Source: Streptococcus sp. S5 (GTDB lineage Bacteria; Bacillota; Bacilli; Lactobacillales; Streptococcaceae). Taken from it: a stretch of DNA of 64,000 nt. The stretch spans positions 310,001 to 374,000 of the forward strand of contig NZ_CP139419.1 of the NCBI RefSeq assembly GCF_034134805.1, given 5' to 3'. Positions 19,501-27,300 of this stretch are shown piece by piece (the stretch's first letter is position 1; the number at the start of each line of letters is the position of its first letter). The notes beneath the pieces were generated by a model. That model was not told the origin of the DNA. It ran no database searches and was given only the letters and a program-made list of their open reading frames with translations. The translations under genes were made by a program, and so were the position numbers.

Positions 19501-22500
19501 CAGAAGGTAAGACTCTTGAAACTGTAAGCAATGATGCGGCTGGTAACGTCAAGTTCTCAGCTCTTGAATTCAAGAAAGGCCAAGAAGGCGTACACAACTA
19601 CACAGTAGAAGAAGTTAAAGGATCTGACGCAACCGTTACATACGACACTATGAAAGCGAATGTGACAGTCACAGTGAAACACGATGGAACAGCTAAAGTT
19701 CTGATCGCGACTGTTGGCGAAATTGCGGATAAAGAATTTAACAACCGTGTAACACCTCCAGAAGAACCTAAGTTCCAACCAGAGAAATACGTTGTTTCTA
19801 AAGAGAAATACGATATCACAGGCGACAAGCTCGTTGATGATGATAAAGAGTTGGCAGACAAGTACGCAGATACCAATGCGGACCCATATGCGGACGATGC
19901 ATCAAACAACGAAAAAGAAAACTTGAACACCAAGACTGTGAAACGTGGCGATAAGTTGGTTTATCAAGTATGGTTGGATACAACTAAATTTGACGCAAAC
20001 AACAAGGACAACATCCAATCAGTAGGAATCTCAGATGACTACGATGAAGCGAAGTTGGAACTTGATTCTACTAAGATCAAAGCTTACGACTCAGTAACAG
20101 GCGCAGAAGTAACAGATAAATTCGATATTACTGTGAACAACGGTGTGATCACTGCAACCCTTAAAGATGGCTTCACTAAGTCACTTGGCGACGCAGAAAA
20201 CACACAAGTGATCGACACAACTAAATTCGAATTCGGACGTTACTACAAGTTCGACATCCCAACAACAGTGAAAGCTGATGTACCTGGTGGTGTAGACATC
20301 GAAAACACTGCGGCTCAAGTAGTAAACTACTACAACCCAACAACTAAGAAAGTTGAAAAACCAAGCAAACCAACTGAAAAACGTGTCAACAACGTTCCAG
20401 TTGAAGTGGAATTCAACTTCACGAAACGCTTGGAAGGCCGTGAGCTTAAAGCTAACGAATTCAGCTTCGTTCTTAAAGATTCAGAAGGTAAGACTCTTGA
20501 AACTGTGAAGAACGATGCATCTGGTAACGTTAAGTTCTCAGCTCTTGAATTCAAGAAAGGTCAAGAAGGCGTACACAACTACACAGTAGAAGAAGTTAAA
20601 GGATCTGACGCAACCGTTACATACGACACTATGAAAGCGAATGTAACAGTCACAGTTTCACACGACGGAACAGCTAAGATTCTCGTAGCGACTGTAGGCA
20701 AAATTGCGGATAAAGAATTTAACAACCGTGTAACACCTCCTGAAACTCCAGAATTCAATCCAGAAAAATATGTTCTAAACGAAAAAGAATTTGATTTGAC
20801 TGGAACTTCATTATTAGATGATGATAAAGAGTTGGCAGACAAGTACGCAGATACCAATGCAAACCCATATGCGGACGATGCATCTAATAACGAAAAAGCG
20901 AATATCAATACTAAATCAGTTAAACCAGGTCAAAAACTTGTTTACCAAGTATGGTTGGATACAACTAAATTTGATGCAAACAACAAAGACCATATCCAAT
21001 CAGTAGGAATCTCAGATGACTACGATGAGGCTAAAGTTGATGTTGATGGTTCAGCAATCAAAGCTTATGACGGTAAGACTGGTGCGGATGTAACAGCTAA
21101 ATTCGATATTACTGTGAACAACGGTGTGATTACTGCAACCCTTAAAGATGGCTTTACTAAGTCACTTGGCGATGCGGAAAACACACAAGTCATCGACACA
21201 ACTAAATTCGAATTCGGACGTTACTACAAGTTTGATATCCCAGCTACAGTGAAAGCTGACGTTAAAGGCGGAGTAGACATCGAAAACACTGCGGCTCAAG
21301 TTGTAAACTACTACAACCCAACTACTAAGAAAGTTGAAAAACCAAACAAACCAACTGAAAAACGTGTAAACAGCGTACCAGTTGAAGTGGAATTCAACTT
21401 TACTAAACGTATGGAAGGCCGTGAGCTTAAAGCCAATGAATTCAGCTTCGTGCTTAAAGATTCAGAAGGTAAGACTCTTGAAACTGTTAAGAACGATGCC
21501 TCAGGTAACGTTAAGTTCTCTAAACTTGAATTCAAGAAAGGTCAAGAAGGCGTTCACAACTACACAGTAGAAGAAGTTAAAGGAACAGACGCAACCGTTA
21601 CATACGACACTATGAAAGCGAATGTAACAGTCACAGTTTCACACGACGGAAAAGCTAAAGTTCTGATCGCGAAAGTTGGCGACATTGCGGATAAAGAATT
21701 TAACAACAAGGTGACTCCTCCAGAAACTCCAGAGTTCAACCCAGAGAAATACATCTTGAACGCTGAGAAATTCGACCTTACTGGTAAATCACTTCTTGAT
21801 GATGATAAAGAATTGGCAGACAAGGTTGCGGAAACAAACGCAAATCCTTACGCTGATAAGGCTGACAATAATGAAGCAGCAAACATCAATACTAAGACTG
21901 TGAAACGTGGCGATAAGGTTGTTTACCAAGTATGGTTGGATACAACTAAGTTCACTGAAGCGCACAACATCCAATCTGTTGGTGTTACTGATGACTACGA
22001 AGAAGACAAGCTTGACATCAATGTTGCAAACATCAAAGCTTACGACTCTGTAACAGGCGAAGATGTGACTGCTAAATTTGATATCAAGGTTGAAAACGGT
22101 GTGATCTCTGCAACTTCTAAAGCGGACTTGACTAAGTCACTTGGAGACGCAGAAAATACTCCAGTGATCGACACAACTAAGTTTGCGTTTGGACGTTACT
22201 ACAAGTTCGACATCCCAGCAACAGTGAAAGATACTGTTAAGGGTGGTGCGGATATTGAAAACACTGCAGCTCAAATCGTTCACCAATACGATCCAACAAG
22301 CAAGACAGTGAAGAAACCAAACAAACCAACTGAAAAACGTGTTGTGAACATCCCTGTTTCAGTAGAATTCAACTTCACGAAACGCTTGGAAGGCCGTGAG
22401 CTTAAAGCTAACGAATTCAGCTTCGTTCTTAAGGATAAAGATGGTAAGACTCTTGAAACTGTGAAGAACGATGCATCTGGTAACGTTAAGTTCTCAGCTC

Positions 22501-23930
22501 TTGAATTCAAGAAAGGTCAAGAAGGAACTTACAACTACACTGTAGAAGAAGTCAAAGGAACTGATACAACCGTTACTTATGACACGATGAAAGCAGTTGT
22601 GACAGTTAAAGTTTCTCATGATGGAACAGCGAAAGCTCTCCTTACTAAGGTAACGGATCCATCAGACAAAGAATTCAATAACACTGTTCGCCCACCTGAA
22701 ACTCCAGAATTCAACCCAGAGAAATACATCTTGAACGAATCTAAATTCGATCTTACAGGTGTGAAACTTCTCGACGATGATAAAGAGTTGAAGGATAAGG
22801 TTGCGGACACAAATGCAAATCCTTACGTTGATAAGACTGATAACAACGAAGCTCAAAATATCAATACGAAGACACTCAAGAAAGGTGATAAAGTATACTA
22901 CCAAGTATGGTTGGATACAACTAAATTCACTGAAGCACACAATATTCAATCTGTTGGTGTGACAGATAAATATGACAGTGCAAACTTGACTGTCAACGGA
23001 GCTGATATTAAGGCATACGACTCTGTAACAGGAGAAGATGTAACAGCTAAGTTTGATATCAAGGTTGAAAACGGTGTGATTACTGCAACATCTAAAGCAG
23101 ACTTGACTAAGTCACTTGGAGACGCAGAAAATACACAAGTTATCGACACAACTAAGTTGGCCTTTGGACGTTACTACAAGTTTGAAATTCCTGCAGAAAT
23201 TAAACAATCTGCTCAAGATGGTGTGGACATTGAAAATACAGCTTCACAAATCGTACACCAATACGATCCAACTAAGAAGACTGTAGAAAAACCAGAAAAA
23301 CCAACTGAAAAACGTGTAGTCAACATTCCAGTTAAGGTTCAATTCCAATTCACTAAGAAATTGGAAGGTCGGGCATTGAAGGCTGGTGAATTCAGCTTCG
23401 TTCTTAAGGACGAAAAAGGAAATGTGATCGAAACCGTAACCAATGATGCGGCTGGTAAGATCACCTTCTCAAATCTTGAATTCAAACGTGGTGAAGAAGG
23501 AACTCATCTCTACCATGTAGAAGAAATCCGTGGCACAGATTCTAGCGTTGAATACGATAAGATGGTTGCCACTGTGGGTATTATGATTAACAAAGACGGT
23601 AAAGTATTGACGGCTATTACTCAGTTGCCAGAAGATACAGAGTTTAACAATACTGTTATTCCGCCAACAACACCGCCAAATACACCACCAACAACACCAC
23701 CGAATACACCACCGACAACACCGCCGACAACGCCACCAACACCACCAACACCACCAACACCACCAACAACACCGCCAACACCACCAACGCCACCAACACC
23801 TACAACTCCTCCAGCTCCAGCACTTCCTGAAACTGGTGAAGAACAATCAGCATCTGCTGCATTGTTAGGTGCTGCACTTGGTATGGTTGGCCTTGCGGGA
23901 CTTGCAAAACGCAAAAAACGCGAAGACTAA
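10539..23930 (+). CDS. Giant (4463-residue) YSIRK/LPXTG adhesin with alternating FctA-type and AgI/II C2-type isopeptide domains
   Basis: YSIRK-type signal peptide (FSLRKYSVGVCSVLLGTALF, cleavage near residue 39), then an Ala/Ser/Thr/Glu-rich stretch to about 250. The next region is a head of about 440 residues (about 275-715) with FYTFGIWNL, TTYYKLV and MEGQNFTASGE, matching the Fap1-like SRRPs of this window. Six FctA-type domains follow (about 720-1415). Nine composite units of about 327 residues then each join an AgI/II C2-like domain (PEKYVVSKEKYDITGDKL ... VYQVWLDTTKF ... FGRYYKFDIP) to an FctA-type domain (FNFTKRLEGREL ... YTVEEV ... KEFNN). The protein ends with a Pro/Thr stalk, LPETG at 4429, membrane span and KRKKRED. 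The repeated Lys, Glu and Asn positions fit intramolecular isopeptide bonds, giving a stiff stalk. Exported by general Sec and anchored by sortase A. RBS AAAGGAGATCC. Ligand unknown. Confidence 0.9.
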   Translation: MKDVFNKRQRFSLRKYSVGVCSVLLGTALFAAGAQSASADEATAASESAGTAASEAAQPATTESSQTEAPTASKVYGEGASVPKIDLSGTTAATSETPALATEKAEVAETPAATENKEAKAESKKEEKAETKKSEEASKPLNVGSLPKITLPVTNKAELSAKPASTTAPTTASTTSTRAATSESSESMATSEAAQVTPATFSATVNPAAPITGTKPAEQSDPTATDRSATLDRAATDLTNAGALATSRSRRSRRALTDHNVTPIDVVTTIATDVKANPGMTDPNGASVHSQTIPAGYQAKEGDFYTFGIWNLTEYNNRYNTNYYARAYKSFDTSTDTTVELIDKNTGNVVETHTVTATSGVQKFTKTTPKSNNELTLQVDYQAGAGQGPGKTDQPFIQMGFEVGPAIQALVAAGHNLTPAEQARFDAVYAARNSNDIINAVEPTYNGRRVTDTNFKIPIFVEKTTYYKLVNHNNPTYKETGKSVTTQDYKEDGSETELAKYTLKAMEGQNFTASGERQFTKTEKLTDKITRETAYKLYQTADPDTTSGYVSRPYTVGTKFMDAERAGIKRIKEIVGEDGSVVVRVYLLDPKQQSKRSDGTLSTDGYMLLAETKPIKPGDYNKEELVVKKTPLHTIAFTDSKGVNYPNGKEVPFDFQWDAAYTPYKTVFVPFLGDNIGHLSPNEQLVRGVNGIGTNVDLLNSLVPYKQPIYYYDKTETIKVKPEVEKQLEGRVLVDGAFNFKIKENQQNKSLPGYEETVTNKDGKATFPELSFTKEGTYTYTITELAGRDKDIDYDAMKVTMTVEVTKDANGDLQASVKYSSEGGFKSSDDDKIFNNYVVAPVKTRFDFSKALAGRELKDGEFSFVLKDSSGKTLQTKTNTKQGVVAFDDLTFDNTQIGTHKYTVEEVQGSEAGMQYDTMKAEVTITVTKEGHVLKATNTLPADTEFNNTFTPVATQAQFKFTKKLEGKELTKDAFTFELVENGNVIQTKKNAADGTIQFDAISYDKEGSHTYTVREVAGTDTNIDYDDMNAVVKVNVTKDAASGVLTAKVTMPEDTEFNNFAVAPVKTRFDFSKALAGRELKEGEFTFVLKDANGKTLQTKTNTKQGVVAFDNLTFDNTQVGVHKYTVEEVQGSEAGMTYDPMKAEVTITVTKEGHVLKATNTLPADTEFNNTFTPAAAQAQFKFTKRLEGKELTKDAFTFELLENGNVIQTKKNKADGSITFDAIEYNAVGEHTYTVREKAGNDTNIDYDPMNAVVTVNVTKNAATGLLSAAVTMPEDTEFNNYVVSPVVTKFDFTKKLAGRKLAAGEFSFVLKDSTGREVETVKNDADGNVTFSELSFDNTKVGTHTYTVEEVIPANKEFGMTYDQMKATVTVEVAKNGHSLTTVTNVTSTGGKDANGNATDGTADKEFNNKVTPPETPEFQPEKFVVSKEKYDITGKKLMDDDNELTNEYTETNADPYVDKTTNNEPENLNTKTVKRGSKLVYQVWLDTTKFTEANNIQYVGVSDTYDAEKLDVNAADIKAYDSVTGAEVTNKFDIKVENGTITATSKDEFIKDKVNAPVIDTTKFEFGRYYKFDIPATVKESVKAGADIENTANQTVHVYNPVSKTVEKPEKPTQKRVNSVPVPVEMNFTKRLEGRELQAKEFEFVLKKDGVEVERVKNDAAGKIVFKTLEFGRDDLGKTYNYTVEETPGTDATVKYDTMVATVKVVVSHDGTAKAIVANVTDAADKEFNNRVTPPEEPKFQPEKYVVSKEKYDITGDKLVDDDRELADKYADTNANPYADDASNNEAENLNTKTVERGSKLVYQVWLDTTKFDAANKDNIQTVGISDNYDEAKLNLNKADIKAYDSVTGAEVTDKFDIAVNNGVITANLKAGFTKSLGDAENTQVIDTTKFAFGRYYKFDIPTTVKDDVVAGADIENTAAQVVNYYNPTTKKVEKPNKPTEKRVNNVPISVEFNFTKKLEGRDLKANEFTFELKDSDNVVIATATNDAAGNFKFTPVDYTNKAGKTVTALKYQKGQEGTYTYTVTEVKGTDSTVTYDEMSAVVTVTVSHDGTAKALITNVTEPADKEFNNRVTPPTEPKFQPEKYVVSKAKFDITGTKLVDDDSELTDKYGETNTNPYVDTTANNEDENLNTKPVERGQKLYYQVWLDTTKFDANNKDNIQTVGITDNYDKDKLTVNASDIKVYDSVTGADVTTKFDISDNNGVLTANLKDGFTKSLGDAENTQIIDTTKFEFGRYYKFDIPATVKDDVVAGADIENKAAQVVNYYNPVSKTVEKPNKPTEKRVNSVPISVEFNFTKKLEGRELKAGEFTFELKDSDNVVIATATNDAAGKIKFAPVDYTNKAGETVTALKYKKGQEGTYKYTVEEVKGTDATVTYDTMKAVVTVEVRHDGTAKALITNVTEPADKEFNNTVRPPEEPKFQPEKYVVSEEKYDITGDKLVDDDKELADKYADTNADPYADDASNNEKENLNTKTVKRGDKLVYQVWLDTTKFDAANKDNIQSVGISDDYDEAKLELDSTKIKAYDSVTGAEVTDKFDITVNNGVITATLKDGFTKSLGDAENTQVIDTTKFEFGRYYKFDIPTTVKADVPGGVDIENTAAQVVNYYNPTTKKVEKPSKPTEKRVNNVPVEVEFNFTKRLEGRELKANEFSFVLKDSEGNTLETVKNDASGNVKFSALEFKKGQEGVHNYTVEEVKGSDATVTYDTMKANVTVTVKHDGTAKVLIATVGDIADKEFNNRVTPPEEPKFNPEKYVVSEAKFDVTGTKLVDDDKELANKVADTNANPYADDASNNEAENLNTKTVKRGQKLYYQVWLDTTQFDAANKDNIQTVGITDDFDETKLTVNASDIKAYDSVSGADVTSKFDISIANGVITANLKDGFTKSLGDAENTQIIDTTKFEFGRYYKFDIPATVNADVPGGADIENTATQVVNYYNPTTKKVEKPEKPTEKRVNNVPVEVEFNFTKRLEGRELKANEFSFVLKDSEGKTLETVSNDAAGNVKFSALEFKKGQEGVHNYTVEEVKGSDATVTYDTMKANVTVTVKHDGTAKVLIATVGEIADKEFNNRVTPPEEPKFQPEKYVVSKEKYDITGDKLVDDDKELADKYADTNADPYADDASNNEKENLNTKTVKRGDKLVYQVWLDTTKFDANNKDNIQSVGISDDYDEAKLELDSTKIKAYDSVTGAEVTDKFDITVNNGVITATLKDGFTKSLGDAENTQVIDTTKFEFGRYYKFDIPTTVKADVPGGVDIENTAAQVVNYYNPTTKKVEKPSKPTEKRVNNVPVEVEFNFTKRLEGRELKANEFSFVLKDSEGKTLETVKNDASGNVKFSALEFKKGQEGVHNYTVEEVKGSDATVTYDTMKANVTVTVSHDGTAKILVATVGKIADKEFNNRVTPPETPEFNPEKYVLNEKEFDLTGTSLLDDDKELADKYADTNANPYADDASNNEKANINTKSVKPGQKLVYQVWLDTTKFDANNKDHIQSVGISDDYDEAKVDVDGSAIKAYDGKTGADVTAKFDITVNNGVITATLKDGFTKSLGDAENTQVIDTTKFEFGRYYKFDIPATVKADVKGGVDIENTAAQVVNYYNPTTKKVEKPNKPTEKRVNSVPVEVEFNFTKRMEGRELKANEFSFVLKDSEGKTLETVKNDASGNVKFSKLEFKKGQEGVHNYTVEEVKGTDATVTYDTMKANVTVTVSHDGKAKVLIAKVGDIADKEFNNKVTPPETPEFNPEKYILNAEKFDLTGKSLLDDDKELADKVAETNANPYADKADNNEAANINTKTVKRGDKVVYQVWLDTTKFTEAHNIQSVGVTDDYEEDKLDINVANIKAYDSVTGEDVTAKFDIKVENGVISATSKADLTKSLGDAENTPVIDTTKFAFGRYYKFDIPATVKDTVKGGADIENTAAQIVHQYDPTSKTVKKPNKPTEKRVVNIPVSVEFNFTKRLEGRELKANEFSFVLKDKDGKTLETVKNDASGNVKFSALEFKKGQEGTYNYTVEEVKGTDTTVTYDTMKAVVTVKVSHDGTAKALLTKVTDPSDKEFNNTVRPPETPEFNPEKYILNESKFDLTGVKLLDDDKELKDKVADTNANPYVDKTDNNEAQNINTKTLKKGDKVYYQVWLDTTKFTEAHNIQSVGVTDKYDSANLTVNGADIKAYDSVTGEDVTAKFDIKVENGVITATSKADLTKSLGDAENTQVIDTTKLAFGRYYKFEIPAEIKQSAQDGVDIENTASQIVHQYDPTKKTVEKPEKPTEKRVVNIPVKVQFQFTKKLEGRALKAGEFSFVLKDEKGNVIETVTNDAAGKITFSNLEFKRGEEGTHLYHVEEIRGTDSSVEYDKMVATVGIMINKDGKVLTAITQLPEDTEFNNTVIPPTTPPNTPPTTPPNTPPTTPPTTPPTPPTPPTPPTTPPTPPTPPTPTTPPAPALPETGEEQSASAALLGAALGMVGLAGLAKRKKRED
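14790..23340 (+). repeat. Coding tandem repeats of the giant adhesin (nine units of about 981 bp)
   Basis: Each unit encodes an AgI/II C2-like plus FctA-type domain pair. The unit from about 17783 and the unit from about 19745 (offset 1962 bp, exactly two units) differ at only about two residues over the 327-residue unit. That points to recent block duplication or gene conversion. The first (A) and last units are the most diverged. Confidence 0.85.
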
Positions 23931-23976
23931 AATTGAGGTGACATCAGCAAACTTGTTGATGAGGTGACAATTTTAG
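23927..23976 (+). other. 50-nt symmetrical hairpin over the giant-adhesin stop codon
   Basis: CTAAAATTG pairs with CAATTTTAG. CATCAGCAA pairs with TTGTTGATG through one G-U. Between them lies a symmetrical internal loop of AGGTGA opposite AGGTGA. The stop codon is inside the left arm. There is no T run, so it is not itself a terminator; it may stabilise the mRNA 3' end. Confidence 0.6.
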
Positions 23977-23986
23977 ATCCAACAGG

Positions 23987-24026
23987 AAGAGGCTTTGCTC
24001 GAAAGAGCAAGGCCTCTTTGTTTGGT
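23987..24026 (+). terminator. Terminator of the giant adhesin gene
   Basis: A 14-bp stem AAGAGGCTTTGCTC / GAGCAAGGCCTCTT (one T-G) with a GAAA tetraloop, then TTGTTTG. Confidence 0.9.
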
Positions 24027-24065
24027 ATTGGAAACTTAGAAAAACATGCATAAATGTGATGAAAA

Positions 24066-24122
24066 AGTTTCAGTAAAATTCTATATATTCATTTCATTCG
24101 GTTACTAGTTTCAGTAAAATTC
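24066..24122 (+). promoter_or_regulatory. Two 16-bp direct repeats upstream of an orphan promoter
   Basis: AGTTTCAGTAAAATTC occurs exactly at 24066-24081 and 24107-24122, 41 bp apart (about four helical turns). The second copy ends two bases before the -35 of the promoter at 24125. Its core ACTAGTTTCAG recurs at 30672 at the same distance from another -35. Confidence 0.65.
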
Positions 24123-24124
24123 CA

Positions 24125-24153
24125 TTGACTTGAAGTAGAGAAAACAGTATACT
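24125..24153 (+). promoter_or_regulatory. Strong SigA promoter with no gene behind it
   Basis: TTGACT (24125-24130), 17 bp, TATACT (24148-24153). Downstream to the hairpin at 24317-24350 there is no open frame with a ribosome-binding site. Confidence 0.7.
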
Positions 24154-24159
24154 AGTAAA

Positions 24160-24350
24160 GCAATTTGATCTTTCAAACTGCCGGCAACAAGGGGAATGAA
24201 TCCACTTTGAATTGGAATACAGTAGGGTTTGGAGTGGTAGTACTTCACACCCTTATTGTCGTCAGTCACCCTCATAAAAGGGATCTAGACTCTGAATGAG
24301 TTGTATAAATATAAAAAAACTTCCTTGGAACAGAATTCCATAGGAAGTTT
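24160..24350 (+). ncRNA. Candidate small RNA between the giant adhesin and dextranase genes
   Basis: About 190 nt between a near-consensus promoter (24125-24153) and the hairpin 24317-24350, without a credible ORF. CCCT/AGGG and GGGT/ACCC complementarities suggest secondary structure. The 3' end would overlap the dextranase terminator convergently, so it could affect that mRNA in antisense. It matches no RNA family I know. Existence is inferred from the promoter and lack of coding potential only. Confidence 0.4.
24313..24350 (-). terminator. Terminator of the dextranase gene (hairpin shared by both strands)
   Basis: AAACTTCCT (24317-24325) pairs with AGGAAGTTT (24342-24350), with an inner TGGAA/TTCCA. 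Read on the minus strand, it is followed by TTTTTTTAT. Confidence 0.88.
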
Positions 24351-24365
24351 CTTTGTGTTTGGGAT

Positions 24366-27300
24366 CTACTCTTGTTTCTTTTTGTAAGGGATAAGACTGG
24401 CCAAACCTGCTAAGAGGCCAAGTCCAAGTAGGGCTAGCTGAGAGGTTTCTTCACCTGTTGCAGGTAGATGAGTTCCTTCTTGAGGGGTGTTAGGAACAAC
24501 TTCAGGGAGTTCCTCTTTTTGGCTTGTTGTTTCAAGAGGTTTCTCCTCTTCTTTGTTAGAGAGAAGTGGTGATCCCTTTTCTTCATGAGCATCAGTCGTA
24601 TTTGCTTTTGTCACGGAAGGAAGAGGGCTGACTGTTTCTTCATTTTCTGTTTCTTGGGATGGTTGTGGAGTAGGGATTTCTTTGACCTTGTAGGCAAAGA
24701 TCAAGATGGTTGTTCCCACTTCTACGTTCCCAGTTTGTTCAGCTGCACCGATCCGTTCATAGATGTGGCCGTCGTAGGAGATCTCATCTGGTGCGCTAGC
24801 GACGTAATGGGTTCCATTGTCCACATTTGTTGCAACAGCAAGCTCTGGTTGCAATTCAGTGCTAGTATCTTGGATGACAAATCGCGCGGTGACCGTTCCC
24901 GTAGCTAACTTGTAATCATAGATGACAGTTTTTATTCCCTTAGTGACTGTGCCACTTGGATCAGCAGAATCAGCACGGTGTCCAACTAGATGGTAGATAC
25001 GACCATCTTTTGTGATTTCTGTTGGGGCCTCACTGGTGTACTTGGTGCCGAAATCTACCTCTATAGCAAGGTCTTGCGCCTCTTGCAGATCAGTGTCACT
25101 TCCCTCAGTGAGGAATCGTATTCTGACAGATCCTTTGGTGATGGCATAGGTAATAGCAGTATCAGCTGTTGGAGACTCAGGGCTTGGAAGAAGATAGCCT
25201 TTGGTCTCGTCAAGAGGATCCACAAGATTTAAGACTTGTCCACGAGCATCTTTTGGCTCTAATCCTTCCACGTAAGGAAGGGTAGCGGTAGGAGATGCAA
25301 TGGCGGTTGGATTTGTGGGATCATTTAGATAAGTGATCTCTTTTTGAGCATGGGCTGGTTCTTTACCAGTAGCATAGCTGATCCTATAGGCACCGACTGG
25401 GCGATAGATGACCGTATCTGTGATGTCTGCTGCATCAGCATGAATGCCAGTATGTTCTCCTGCTTTTGTCAGATCAGAAGAGGTGGCATCAGTCGATTCT
25501 TCTGCTACGACAACATAGCCTTTTTTGACGGGATTTTCAAGAGCTGCAAAGCTTGTGCCGTCTTGAGCTGTCCAGTCTTCAAGACTTGTCTCGCCCGTCA
25601 CCAAATTGATGGTACCTTTGCGAGTGAAATGAAGGCTGTCAGTCTGATCAGCTATTCCTGCAGGCTGGCGGTTAGATCCATCCTGGTACTCTGTTACATA
25701 GGTCACTGTACGGGTCACTGTTTCAGATAAATGATCCAGATCAGCCGTTGTTTGACCAGCTGGAGCTAGAGGAGTTGGATAGACACGATCCTCGCTATCT
25801 CCTGGAACAACTTGACCGGCTTGGATAGGCTGTGTTGCAGAAAATTCTACAATTTTTGGTGCCAAGCGGACAATAAACTCTTGAACTCCATCTTCATTGG
25901 TATTGTTAGCGTCGCGGTCAAAGTTTGGTTGTCCGTCTGCATCGAAGCCATTCTCTACTAGTTCATAGCCTTTCTTCAAATAGTTGGCAATGGTTTCTTT
26001 TGTCGAGTAGTTGATCTTTTCACCTGTATGACCAACTAAATCACTGGAACGCTCTAGCTCAACTCCGTTTTCGTCTTGATAAAGAACATGAGCGGCTTCA
26101 TTGAGTTTGACGTAGAGCATATCCCATACATCTAGACTCGGAACATCGATAGCAGCCATCCATTGGCCAGCTCTTCCGTCATAATAAACATTTGCGCTTG
26201 TTTCCCGGAGGTTGATGTTGTATTTTCCTTCAACAGCATCAGGTGTTGCCCAGTAAATGCTGGCGTGTTCAGCCTGGTCTTTTGTGATTTTTCCGAGTGG
26301 AACAAAAGCTTGAATATTGGTCAATTTTTCGGTTGTATTCACAGCGCTGTTCCATTTGTTTTCAGTGATGCCGACCAAATTGATCAAGTGAGCAATCCGA
26401 TCACCTGTCTTGGTTTCTTTTGTAATGGTATAAACGGTTCCAGGTTGAACCCCGTCAGCATTATCCAGGTTGGATCCGATGAAGTTGCCGTTTACCAGTA
26501 CATTTGTATTGTCTACAATCCGACGAGTATCATGTGCTAAGGTGTCGCGACCGCGGAGAAGTTCTTGGTAAGCAACGATGAATTCTTGGTAGTTGAATTC
26601 TGCATTGGCAAAGTCAGCATTGACTGGTAGGTTTTGATTGAGATACCATTCTGCTTGGATCACCCCAAAACCTTTAGCATCTTGAGAAGTATTGAGGGCT
26701 GCAGTCGTCATATGGTAACCACCGCTCGCTGCGATAATAGCATCTGTCAGCAATTCGTTGTCTTTGCTGAGGGCTGATGCATTTTTACCACGATGGGTAT
26801 AGGCTGCGATGATAGGAGATTTCCCCTTGTATAAATCACGCATCCGTTCGGTAAGACGCGTCAAGGCTTGGTAGGTAGAGTCATAGGCAATGCTATCTCC
26901 CCAAACTTCCGCATAAGGTGCAGAGACATTGGTCTTACCTAGTCGATCAGCATCTCCAGTAGAGATATCGTTGATCATGAAGTCATAGCCTTCTTTTTTG
27001 AGGGCCTCAGTTGCAGCTGTGGCTAGTTCTGGATAGTGTTCGCTCAAAGAGAAGCCTTTTCCAGGTTCACTGACTTTTTCCACCCAGTTAGAGCCCATGG
27101 TATCCCCTTGCCATCCATCAAAATTCCCTTCTTTCATGGCTTTGGTCATGACTTCAATGATAAATTTTTGCCAATTTGGATCACCCGGATCGAGAAATTG
27201 TTGGATATCAGTCGCTGTGACATCACCCTTTTTACCGAAGTTGAAATGGTCTTGTAGATTGCGAACAATGGCACTTTTCACTTCATTTGGGACCCCTTCT

